A DNA stretch of 17,206 nt. Origin: Sulfuritalea sp. (GTDB lineage Bacteria; Pseudomonadota; Gammaproteobacteria; Burkholderiales; Rhodocyclaceae). This document shows, piece after piece, positions 1-7,706 of this stretch; within the stretch, counting starts at the first letter, position 1, and each line of letters opens with the position of its first letter. The notes under the pieces were generated by a model. The model ran no database searches and was not told the origin of the DNA. It worked only from the letters and a program-made list of their open reading frames with translations. The stretch is from NCBI GenBank assembly GCA_026399445.1, contig JAPLRA010000446.1, positions 1-17,206 of the forward strand, read 5' to 3'. The position numbers and the translations under genes are program-made.

Positions 1-876
1 GCCGTTGATCATGCCGCCCCACGAAGGCGCCAGCAGGATCAGCGAGAAGATCATGCCGACAGACTGTGTCCAGTCCGGCAGCGCGGTGTAGTGCAGGTGG
101 TGCGGGCCGGCCCACATGTAAGCGAAGATCAGGGCCCAGAAGTGCACCACCGACAGGCGGTAGGAATACACCGGGCGCCCGGCCTGCTTCGGCACGAAGT
201 AATACATCATGCCGAGGAAGCCGGCGGTGAGGAAAAAGCCCACCGCGTTATGGCCGTACCACCACTGGATCATCGCGTCCTGCACGCCGGCGTAGGCCGA
301 GTAGGACTTCGGCGTCAGGATGCCGGCCGCAAACACCGGAACCGCCGCGCTGTTGACCAGGTGCAGCACCGCAACCGTCAGGATGAAGCCGCCGAAGAAC
401 CAGTTCGCCACGTAGATGTGCGAGACCTGGCGCTTGATGATGGTACCGAAGAACACCACGGCGTAGGACACCCAGACCAGTGTGATCAGGATATCGATCG
501 GCCACTCGAGCTCGGCGTATTCCTTGCCGGAGGTAAAGCCCAGCGGCAGCGACAACGCAGCGAGGACGATGATCAGTTGCCAGCCCCAGAAGGTGAAGGC
601 CGCCAGCCCCGGCGCAAACAGGACTGCGTGACTGGTGCGCTGCACCGCGTAGTAGGACGTCGCGAACAACGCGCAGCCGCCAAACGCAAAAATCACGGCG
701 TTGGTGTGCAGCGGACGCAGGCGCCCGTAGCTCAGGAACTCGTGCACGTTCAACTCCGGCCAGACCAGTTGGGCGGCGATGATGACGCCGACCAGCATGC
801 CTACGATGCCCCAGATTACGGTCATCACAGCGAACTGGCGCACGACTTTGTAGTTGTAAGTCGCTTGCGATTGCAT
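1..876 (-). CDS. ccoN: Cytochrome cbb3 oxidase catalytic subunit I (CcoN), 3' end outside the window
   Basis: This is the catalytic subunit of the high-affinity haem-copper terminal oxidase in the inner membrane, which reduces O2 to water with electrons from cytochrome c. The 292 residues present are the N-terminal part of a protein usually about 475 long; the reading frame is open to the window edge. Visible markers are the RPLHTNAVIFAFGG helix, with His57 as the expected low-spin haem b ligand, the WWYGHNAVGFFLT helix with His209 as CuB ligand, and the GPHHLHYT motif with His259/His260 as further CuB ligands. The start ATG (874-876) follows an AGGTGA-like ribosome site. It lies about 115 bp downstream of an FNR/ANR box, the usual control of ccoNOQP. 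The remaining haem ligands lie outside the window. Identification is very secure. Confidence 0.97.
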   Translation of the reverse strand, partial: MQSQATYNYKVVRQFAVMTVIWGIVGMLVGVIIAAQLVWPELNVHEFLSYGRLRPLHTNAVIFAFGGCALFATSYYAVQRTSHAVLFAPGLAAFTFWGWQLIIVLAALSLPLGFTSGKEYAELEWPIDILITLVWVSYAVVFFGTIIKRQVSHIYVANWFFGGFILTVAVLHLVNSAAVPVFAAGILTPKSYSAYAGVQDAMIQWWYGHNAVGFFLTAGFLGMMYYFVPKQAGRPVYSYRLSVVHFWALIFAYMWAGPHHLHYTALPDWTQSVGMIFSLILLAPSWGGMING

Positions 877-957
877 GATGGATTCACCTCACTTAAACAA
901 AAAAGAAACCGTTGGCAATACTGCATTTGATGCGGTGCAGTATCAGAATTTTTCGGG

Positions 958-998
958 AGATTACTCTCGAAGCGTTAGTGACATTTGATGTAGATCAA
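958..998 (-). promoter_or_regulatory. FNR/ANR-dependent promoter of ccoN
   Basis: TTGAT-GTAG-ATCAA (985-998) is a perfect match to the FNR/ANR consensus. On the minus strand a -10-like TAATCT lies at 963-958, centred about 31 bp downstream of the box, so the box would sit near -40 to -41 of a start around 950-951, the class II activator position. The predicted leader to the ccoN ATG is about 75 nt. The site is seen directly; regulation by an oxygen-sensing FNR/ANR protein is inferred from the family rule. Confidence 0.85.
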
Positions 999-1013
999 AA
1001 TATATAGAACTTC

Positions 1014-1043
1014 AACCATAATAACAATACTATTATTATGGTT
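1014..1043. repeat. AT-rich 11-bp inverted repeat upstream of the ccoN promoter
   Basis: AACCATAATAA (1014-1024) and TTATTATGGTT (1033-1043) are perfect inverted arms around an 8-nt spacer. The site is centred near 1028, roughly 78 bp upstream of the predicted ccoN start point. The shape suits a dimeric regulator, but I recognise no named operator. It lies at the junction between the (per)chlorate genes and ccoN, so it could belong to either. Confidence 0.5.
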
Positions 1044-1050
1044 TATAGGG

Positions 1051-1082
1051 CGGTGCCCCTGCCTCATGAGTCAGGGGCACCG
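1051..1082 (-). terminator. Strong hairpin after the second cld gene
   Basis: CGGTGCCCCTG (1051-1061) and CAGGGGCACCG (1072-1082) form a perfect 11-bp GC-rich stem with a 10-nt loop, starting 34 nt past the stop codon of the cld gene that ends at 1117. On the minus strand it is followed by CCCTATAAACC rather than a run of T, so it is not a classic intrinsic terminator. It may act as a 3' stabilising stem or a Rho-assisted end of the pcr-cld transcript. Confidence 0.55.
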
Positions 1083-1116
1083 TCATGGATGCTTATGACA
1101 ATCAGCCTTAAAGGGC

Positions 1117-1828
1117 CTATTCGGCCAGCGCTTTCATTACCGCTTCCGGGCTGTGAATGGTGCCCAAAACGGTCGGACTGCCCCAGCGAACGTGATATTT
1201 GTTCTCTGGAACCGAAGCCAGCGAGATCATCAGATTGTTGAACGCGGCCAAATCATTGGTCTCGAAATAAGTGATGAAATCGGTGTCGTCGATTCCGGTG
1301 GAGTGGTAAAGCTTGCGCTTGACGTTGACCAGGTAGGCCAGCGTCGGCGCGGTATGGGCTTCCATTTCCCGCAACCGCTGGTCAACCGGGATATTCCACC
1401 ACTCGGCACTCTTCTTCACCGGAACAACCACCGTATAGCGAGGCGCCGGTCCCGTATAGCTGGCCGAACTCAGGCCTGCGTTGAGGCCGGGCGAGATGGA
1501 CGCGGAAGAAGAAGTCCGAGCCGGTTTCCAAACCGCGGGTCAGATAGACATCGACCAGTACGTTGTTCTTGTGTTTCTCGATCAATTGCTTGACCTCGGC
1601 GGCGGCTTTCATGCGATCTTTTGCGGGCACGCGGGACCATTCCGGCCGCAGTTTGAACATCGTGAAAACGCCGAAAACGCCTGGCTGGACGAGAATCTTC
1701 GCTCGTTCGATGGTCATGCTCTCGGCGGCTGGCTGCTGCGCGGCGACAGGTGCCCCTACCGCCAGAACAGCAATCGCCGCTGCGATCATTGCAGTTGCTC
1801 GTGGACTACCAAAGTATTGTTTGGTCAT
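1117..1828 (-). pseudogene. cld: Chlorite dismutase, second copy, broken by an out-of-frame internal deletion
   Basis: Intact Cld is a periplasmic haem enzyme that converts chlorite to chloride plus O2. The N-terminal part (MTKQYFGS start at 1828, Sec signal ending near VAAQQ, then ILVQPGVFGVFTMFKLRP and LTRGLETGSDFFFRVH) is in one frame. The C-terminal part (PGLNAGLSSASY, VKKSAEWW, MEAHTAPTL with the haem-ligand His, VNVKRKLYHS with the distal Arg, then KYHVRWGSP) is in another. The break lies near 1494-1498. By alignment to the intact copy at 11995-12822 about 128 nt (43 residues) are missing, and adding them back gives a normal length of about 280 residues. As written, translation runs into unrelated residues and stops at 1382. 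It is nearer the Dechloromonas/Azospira Cld type than the other copy is, so the two are not a recent duplication. Confidence 0.88.
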
Positions 1829-1916
1829 GACTAGCTCCCTAAAAGTTGATCCGGAATCTTCGGAAAATGTTGGCGGCATGAATTCAGGCTAGCCGCCGAC
1901 GGAATCGCACGCTCCT

Positions 1917-2597
1917 TTACGCAGCAAGACTTCCAACATCGCGCTCTATCGCCTTGACGTCGAACGCCACGAAATCATTGGCCAATGTGGTGAGCGCCCG
2001 GTAGAAAGGGTGCTTCAGTTTGCTCTCAGCTTCCGCGTCCAGTGCCGGCAGCCACGCCGCCAGGTGGCGCTGCAGAAAGTCCCGCTGCGCCCTGACGTAC
2101 GGAGACCTGTCCAGCGTTCCTTCCTCGGCCTGTGCCTGCTTGGCGGTCAGGAATTGCATGAACTCGAGTTCGGCGGTCAGCGCATCCTCCAAATCGTTTT
2201 CAGAGTCTGCTATCGTCAAGCCGAAAGCCCGGTAGAAGCTCTTCAGTTCGAGCAGCAGTCCCGACTTGTTGCCTTGCAGATGATGACTGCCCTCATAGAG
2301 CGACACGCTGGGCTCCGGCATGTTCGTCTCGAAGGCGCTGATGTAGGCGGCTTCCAGGTCCTGGCGTGACCCCGCGGCCTGCAGGCCGGCCAGACTTTCC
2401 TGAAAATCACCTACCCTCTCGGCAGCGCACACATCAAGAGCACCAGCGATCGCTTCAGCGTAAGCACCCTCCGCCAGTTGCGAGAAGTTCTCCACGTCGG
2501 GATAACGAAACCCCTTGGCAAGCAGCGCATAAATTCGGCTTCGCGCCGTCGCACTCTCGATCCGACTGATGTTCATCGCTGAGCTCATTTCATTCAT
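1917..2597 (-). CDS. pcrD: TorD/NarJ-family chaperone of perchlorate reductase (PcrD-like)
   Basis: The 226-residue protein is all-helical in appearance and acidic, with no signal peptide. It carries the TorD-family features LEAAYISAFETN, a region around LYEGSHHLQGNKSG, and the ELEFMQFLTAKQ helix near its middle. Family members are cytoplasmic and bind the apo-catalytic subunit, helping molybdenum cofactor insertion and holding it back from Tat export until it is folded. Its place as the last of pcrA-B-C-D identifies it as the PcrA-dedicated chaperone. The ATG at 2597 is chosen; an in-frame ATG at 2588 is possible and the ribosome site is weak. The frame is intact, unlike pcrA and pcrC. It is clearly different in sequence from the chaperone gene at 7707-8471, which suggests each serves its own reductase. 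Confidence 0.85.
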   Translation of the reverse strand: MNEMSSAMNISRIESATARSRIYALLAKGFRYPDVENFSQLAEGAYAEAIAGALDVCAAERVGDFQESLAGLQAAGSRQDLEAAYISAFETNMPEPSVSLYEGSHHLQGNKSGLLLELKSFYRAFGLTIADSENDLEDALTAELEFMQFLTAKQAQAEEGTLDRSPYVRAQRDFLQRHLAAWLPALDAEAESKLKHPFYRALTTLANDFVAFDVKAIERDVGSLAA

Positions 2598-2666
2598 GGT
2601 TGTTCCGTTCTCGTAAATTCGTTCTTGTGCTGCCTGGTGCGTCGCGGCAGCAACGCAGTGACCACT

Positions 2667-3313
2667 TCATTGCTCGGGTTCCTGCGCGTTCTGTTGAAGC
2701 TCAGCCCGGATCGCCGGAACCGTCCCGCCCTTGAACACTCCGCGCAACTTGTAATGCATGTGAACCGGGTTCTTGTCGCCCGTCGTGCGCACCGCCTTCT
2801 CGAAACTGAACAGATACCTCGCATCGACTGCCGGCGTGAAGGGGGTGTAGGGCGGTTCTGCCTCGCATCGACCAGCACCTGACGATCAGTCGTATCTCCC
2901 GATGATTTCAGCTTGTCGCCCCCATCGGCATGCTTCTGGCGATAACTGCCGCCTGCCCCATGACATGCCTCGCAGCTCACACCAGTAACGACTTTGGCGT
3001 CTTCCGGGTCCATACCGGGGCTATAGCCGCCCTTTTCGCCATAACCCGTCACGTGGCAGCCGACACAGTTCAGATCGGCCGTGTAATCCTTGGCCGGATC
3101 GAGTCCTGCCTTGGTCTTGGCGGACGCCTTGACATCGGGCTTCAACGATTCGAAGGCCTTGGCGTGGCTCGTCGTCCGCCATGCATCACCTTGGTCGAAA
3201 TGGCATTTGGCACAGACACGGAAACCTGTGTAGTCAGGTGTCTGAGCGCTGGCCGGCGCGACGCAAAAAATAACTGCCGCCAGCCAACCGCCAATGATGT
3301 GTTTCATGTTCAT
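2667..3313 (-). pseudogene. pcrC: Perchlorate reductase multihaem cytochrome c (PcrC-like), broken; fourth haem site lost
   Basis: PcrC is the periplasmic multihaem cytochrome c thought to pass electrons to PcrAB. Seen here: a signal peptide cleaved near ASA-QT (residue 23) and three CxxCH haem sites, CAKCH (34-38), CVGCH (83-87) and CEACH (114-118), followed by GAGGSYRQKHADGG, as in cytochrome c554-like tetrahaem proteins. The frame breaks after VDARQN (about 2853-2855). Downstream, a different frame continues with PYTPFTPAVDARYLF, MHYKLRGVFKGG and a stop at 2667. Family members have the fourth CxxCH between these two points, so the missing stretch (roughly 20-25 residues, not a multiple of 3 nt) removes one haem. 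Read as it stands, translation passes into pcrD and ends at 2594 with a basic, unrelated tail. Start at 3313 or the in-frame ATG at 3307. Confidence 0.8.
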
Positions 3314-3338
3314 GGGAGCAAGTCCGGAGCTAAAGACG

Positions 3339-3364
3339 AACGGGGCGGCACCAGCCGCCCCGTT
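3339..3364 (-). terminator. GC-rich hairpin between pcrB and pcrC
   Basis: AACGGGGCGGC (3339-3349) and GCCGCCCCGTT (3354-3364) make a perfect 11-bp stem with a 4-nt loop, 5 nt past the pcrB stop. In the direction of transcription (minus) the following bases are CGTCTTTAGC, only weakly U-rich. On the plus strand the stem is followed by TTTTGTTT. It could be a partial terminator or mRNA-stabilising stem that lowers pcrC and pcrD relative to pcrAB, or a barrier to antisense transcripts. Confidence 0.6.
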
Positions 3365-3369
3365 TTGTT

Positions 3370-4371
3370 TCAGGTCATTGGCGAGATCATCATGTCGACA
3401 CTGCGACGCGCGATCAGGACATCCATCAACTCGGATGCCTGCCCCTTGACCTTCTTCTCACGCTCGGCAGCCAGGATCTTCAGCACATCCTTGACGCCCT
3501 TGCCGAACAGTTCCTCGAGCTGCGCGAGGGGAATCTTCGGATCTTCGAAGACATTGCCCTGGGAATCTTCCTTGCGCGGTCCGAGTACCGGAGGCACGTA
3601 GAACACATTGGGTCCGGTGCCGAACTCGGGATGCAGGGGCAGCGCTACCTTCCACTGCTTCACCAGTTTGTACACCGAGCTATTCACGTCGTCGATGAAA
3701 CCGACATGCATCGCGCGGCCCACACACTGTGCGACACAAGCCGTGGCGACCCCCTTCTCGATGCGCGGGAAGCAGCCGATGCACTTGTTCGCCTTGTTCT
3801 GCAGTGGATTGAAGTAGGGCTTGGCGTAGGGGCAGGCCGACACGCAATTCTGCGATCCCTTGCACTTGTCGAGATGAATCAGCACGATGCCGTCCTGCTC
3901 GCGCTTGTAGATCGCGTCGTTGGGGCATGCCTCCAAACAGGCCGGCTTGGCGCAGTGGTTGCACATGCGCGGCAGGTAGAAGTACGAGTTGTTCGGATAG
4001 TCTCCGGCGCCCTCGTCCTCATCCCAGTTCGGCGCCGTGCGCGGTGTCGGGCTGGGCCGCACGCGGCCTTTCTTGCCCTCGAACAAGCGCCCAGCGTAAT
4101 CGAACTCGAAAGGCACGCCGTAGTCGATCATCGCCGGAATCTTGCCCTTCTGCAGTTGTCCGTCCTTGTAGCCGCCGCCTTTGCACACCCAGTTGCGCGG
4201 ATAACCCATGCCGGGCGCGGTTTCCACGTTACGCCAGTACATGAAGTCCTGACCGGGACCACTGGTCCAGAGCTTCTTGCAGGCTACCGTACAGGTCTGA
4301 CAACCGATGCACTTGTTGAGATCGGTCACGAACGTGAGCTGCCGCTTGGGCGCTTTCATAACTGTTGCCAT
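3370..4371 (-). CDS. pcrB: Perchlorate reductase beta subunit, four-cluster Fe-S protein
   Basis: PcrB carries electrons from the cytochrome to the molybdenum subunit PcrA in the periplasm. The 333-residue protein has no signal peptide of its own, as expected for a partner that is exported with Tat-targeted PcrA. Four cysteine groups are complete: CIGCQTCTVAC (21-31), CNHCAKPACLEAC (137-149), CKGSQNCVSAC (170-180, lacking one Cys, typical of the [3Fe-4S] cluster in this family) and CIGC with Cys212/Cys216 (197-216). Length and motif order fit PcrB and related EbdB/DdhB proteins. The ATG at 4371 follows AAGGAAGG. It starts 35 nt after the pcrA stop. It is intact although its partner pcrA is frameshifted. 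Confidence 0.93.
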   Translation of the reverse strand: MATVMKAPKRQLTFVTDLNKCIGCQTCTVACKKLWTSGPGQDFMYWRNVETAPGMGYPRNWVCKGGGYKDGQLQKGKIPAMIDYGVPFEFDYAGRLFEGKKGRVRPSPTPRTAPNWDEDEGAGDYPNNSYFYLPRMCNHCAKPACLEACPNDAIYKREQDGIVLIHLDKCKGSQNCVSACPYAKPYFNPLQNKANKCIGCFPRIEKGVATACVAQCVGRAMHVGFIDDVNSSVYKLVKQWKVALPLHPEFGTGPNVFYVPPVLGPRKEDSQGNVFEDPKIPLAQLEELFGKGVKDVLKILAAEREKKVKGQASELMDVLIARRSVDMMISPMT

Positions 4372-4406
4372 GATTAAGTTCCTTCCTTAGTGTCCGGTGA
4401 TGGCGA

Positions 4407-7140
4407 TCAAAGAGGCATCGGGGTGGCGCCAAGGTAGCGCTTGACCTCGACCCGCGTATCGCGCTGGGTGCCGCCCGGACCGTAGTAGTTCGGCCTGAAT
4501 ACCAGATGCCCGTAGTTGCCGACCAGATGGGTCGGCGAGATGCGCACCGGGCAGACGCTCTGGGTGCTGCCTTCGATCAGGTCCATGTAGAGCTCGGGCG
4601 TGTGCCACATGGATACGCGGCCACTTTGCTCACCCTTGCGCACCTTGACCCGACAGATCACTTTTCCATGGTCGTTCCAGACCTCGGCCCAGTCGTTGTC
4701 CTTGATGCCACGTGCCTTGGCATCCGCTGGTGCCATTTCGACAGAGGGACCACCACGCTGAAGCCGGAGCATCTGCACGTTGTCCTTGAAGGTCGAGTGG
4801 ATCGCGTAACGGCTGTGCGGCGTATTGAAGCGCAACGGGAACTTGTCGGCATTGATGGGGCCCTTGAAGACCGGAAGTTCCAGACCCATGTCGAAGAAAG
4901 TGTCGTGGTCGAAATAGAACTGCTGGCGACCGGTCAGCGTCGGCCAGGGTTTCTTGTCCACCACGTAATTCTGGAATGGCGTGTAGGGAATCCCTTCCTT
5001 CATCGGCGATGGTCTGCGGCGCCGTGTCGAGTATGAATTGGCAAGCAGCTTCGTCATCCGCCAATTTGCCGTCCATGGTCATCTGGTTCCACAGGTTGGT
5101 GAGATCGCGCACCCACTTGAACTGCTCGTCGTTGTACTTCTCGAACTTCTTCTTCCGGGCGGACGCTTCGACCTTCTTCGACAGCTCAAGGAAGATCTGC
5201 CAATCGGTCTTCGATTCCCACATCGGCTTGATCGCCGGCTCGGTCATGTTGATGGAGGTATGCTCCATCGTCACGTTGAGGTCGGTCTTCTCATACCAGT
5301 GGGCCGACGGCAGGACGATGTCCGAATAGAGCGCTGTCGAGTCCATGCGGATATTGATGTCGACAATCAACTCAAGTTTTGGCCACAGGTTCTGGAGTAC
5401 GTACTTTTGCCCCTTGGCCTGGTTGAGGAAGTTGCCGCGATAGACGATGAACACCTTGGGGTCGCGCCCGTTGGCCGGCAGCAGCGGCATCTGCTTGGTC
5501 GCGATGCTCTTCTGCAGATACTTGTTGGTGTCGATGTTCGAGTTCACCATCTCGTCATTGACTTCGGCGTGCACATACGTCCAGATGGTGGTCTGGCAGA
5601 ACCGCTGCTTGGCCGGAGTCTCGGGCCAGGACAAGGCGGCGAGGCCGGGCAGAAAGGTGGGCTTCCACTGTCCGATGTAGTGCTGGAGTCCTCCGCCGTT
5701 CTTTCCCTCGCTGCCGGTGAGGGCGCTAAGCAGATGGAAGACGCGCATCAGCACATCACTGTAATACCAGTGATTGGTGCCGCCGCCGCTGATGATCATG
5801 GCGGGCTTGGCAGTGGCGTAGTCCTTTGCCAGTTGCACGATGACCTTGGCCGGAATGCCCGTAACGGCCGCAGCCTTCTCGGGGGTGTCCTGGCTCATGA
5901 TTCTCGCTTTCATGATGTCGAACACCGGCTGCACTTCGACCATCGAACCATCCTTTAGCTGCACCTTGTAGGTGCCTTCAAGGGCCGGGTCGAGATCGCC
6001 CAGATCGATGTAGCCCTTGGGAAAGGTGTTTGTGTTGCGACCCATGAATGCCACGGGCGGGCCCTTCTGCTCAGGCTCATCCCCCCAGCTGCCCTTCATG
6101 ACGACCGGCTTGCCGGTCTTGGTATCCCACGCGTAGAACTTGCCGGTCGATCCATTGGCCACGACGTCCGACTGGCGCAGGAAGCGTTGAGTGTCCTTGC
6201 GTACCAAGTAAGGCAGGTCGGTCTGCTCCTTGACGCCATGTACGTCGAAGAGCTTCTCCTTAATGATCACATGGGCCATGGCCATGCCAAGCGCGCCATC
6301 GGTGCCGGGTTTCAAATGCAGCCATTGGTCGGCTTTGATCGACGAGGCGTTGTAATCCGGGGAGATGCTGACGATCTTCGTACCGTTCAGTGCGGCTTCC
6401 GAGAGGTAATGTGCATCCGGAATGCGCGTGATCGAGGGATTGGCACCCCACAGGATGATAAATTTCGAATTGAACCAGTCGGCGGTTTCGCAGGAGTCAC
6501 CCTGTACACCGCAGGTCTGGGTCTGGCCCGTCGGATGGTCGCCATACCAATCGAAGAAGGTATGCGTATGGGCGCCGATGTAATGTGCAAAACGGTGGCC
6601 GGCGGCAAACGACACGGGGGCCACTGCGGGAACCGGCGAGAAGACGCTGACGCAGTCGGGCGCTTCATTCTTGATCGTATCGACAATCTTGTCGGCAATC
6701 ATTTCCAGAGCTTCGTCCCAGCTGGCGCGTCGCCACTTGCCCTCGCCCCGCTCGCCGACACGGATCAGCGGGTACTTGATGCGATGCGGTCCGTACTGAT
6801 AGTCGACGCCGCAGACACCCTTGTTGCAGCCGCGCGGGTTGTACTCGGGGAGGCCCGGCATCGGTGCAATGTCTTTGGAGGCTTCCTCGCGCAGGACGAC
6901 ACCGTCCTTAGTGTAGATGTTGTGCGGACAGGCGCCCGTGCAGTTGATGAGATGGGCGCCACGGGTCTTCTTGTCCCAACTCCATTGATTACGGTGGAAG
7001 TTTTCCCACCCGGCGTATTCGTGCTGAGCCATTGCATCCTGACTCTGCGCCAGAACCCGCAATGAATACGAACCACCCAGCATGAGACTGAGCGATGTGG
7101 CTCCAGTAGCCTTGATGAATTCCCTGCGCGATGCTTTCAT
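4407..7140 (-). pseudogene. pcrA: Perchlorate reductase catalytic subunit (PcrA), frameshifted by a deletion near 5001-5010
   Basis: PcrA is the molybdenum bis-MGD subunit (DMSO reductase family, type II) that reduces perchlorate and chlorate to chlorite in the periplasm. Seen: a Tat signal (SRREFIK, residues 4-10), FS0 cluster ligands His63, Cys67, Cys71, Cys105, and the Mo-ligand Asp201 in FFDWYGD. If mature PcrA starts at residue 32, this is Asp170 of the published numbering, and the aromatic-gate positions 164/165/461 are Phe195, Phe196 and Trp492. The first frame runs to QFILDTAPQTIADE. The second begins at MKEGIPYTPFQ (5003) and runs to the stop at 4407 through LTGRQQFYFDH and HSRYAIHST. 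Joined, the frames give about 910 residues against roughly 927 for known PcrA, so a short stretch is missing out of frame. AAGGAG lies 10 nt before the ATG at 7140. Uninterrupted reading ends at 4630 with a nonsense tail. Confidence 0.88.
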
Positions 7141-7221
7141 GATTTTTACGCTCCTTGCAAAATTGACTCGACCAAACGGGTTCTGCAATCGAACTTGAGT
7201 CGATTCAGATGAGGCTCGCCA

Positions 7222-7704
7222 TCAACGTTTGGCGACTGGTTTCTTGGCAGCCTGGGCCGGAAACGTTTTTACATAGGCCAAGGCGCTTCGGATTTCTTCG
7301 TCGGACAGGATGTACTTGAACTGTGGCATTACATAGGAAGGTTCCGGCAGGCGATGCAAGCCCTCCCGAATGTTTTCAATCAGTTCCTTGTCGCGACCGG
7401 CCAAAACCTGGGCGACGGTCATGTCGGGTATGTACTGGCCTCCCGGGACGAAAAAGGCCGAGCGCGGGCCGTCACCCTTGCCGTGAATGCCGTGACATAG
7501 CGCGCAGTGATCCATGAAGATCGCTTCGCCGCGCGCGGCGGAAACAGGCTTGCCGGTGGGCTTGAAATGCGGCTTTGCGTCTTCGCTGCGCATGCCCGCC
7601 TTGGTGGCAGCCTTCATCTCATCCTTGGTATCTGCGGCGAGCGACGGTCCGGCGAACACGGCCACAACGACGGCAAGTAGCGGAAGTACGTGGATGGTTT
7701 TCAT
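7222..7704 (-). CDS. Periplasmic monohaem cytochrome c of the uncharacterised reductase operon
   Basis: The 160-residue protein has a Sec signal peptide ending near SLA-AD (residue 23), one haem site CALCH (67-71) and a likely axial methionine in SYVMPQF (Met126), so it is a class I monohaem cytochrome c. A flexible lysine-rich segment precedes the haem domain. It starts 2 nt after the stop of the chaperone gene and follows GAGGAG, so it belongs to the same operon as the alpha, beta and chaperone genes. It occupies the gene position where chlorate and selenate reductase operons (order A-B-D-C) encode a haem-b gamma subunit, but it is unrelated to that subunit. I infer that it delivers electrons to, or is the soluble third subunit of, the new enzyme. 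Confidence 0.85.
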   Translation of the reverse strand: MKTIHVLPLLAVVVAVFAGPSLAADTKDEMKAATKAGMRSEDAKPHFKPTGKPVSAARGEAIFMDHCALCHGIHGKGDGPRSAFFVPGGQYIPDMTVAQVLAGRDKELIENIREGLHRLPEPSYVMPQFKYILSDEEIRSALAYVKTFPAQAAKKPVAKR

Positions 7705-7706
7705 GT

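Noticed and set aside
91..930. Plus-strand frame of 279 codons opposite ccoN
   Set aside because: The minus strand encodes conserved CcoN helices through the same bases; the plus-strand product is His/Arg/Gln-rich with no family resemblance.
1871..1897. GGCGGC/GCCGCC inverted repeat before the second cld as a terminator
   Set aside because: Short arms, a 14-nt loop and no T-run on either strand.
7195..7208. TTGAGTCGATTCAG upstream of pcrA as an FNR box
   Set aside because: Only the outer bases fit; the right half ATTCAG does not match ATCAA, so I do not claim a separate anaerobic promoter for pcrA.
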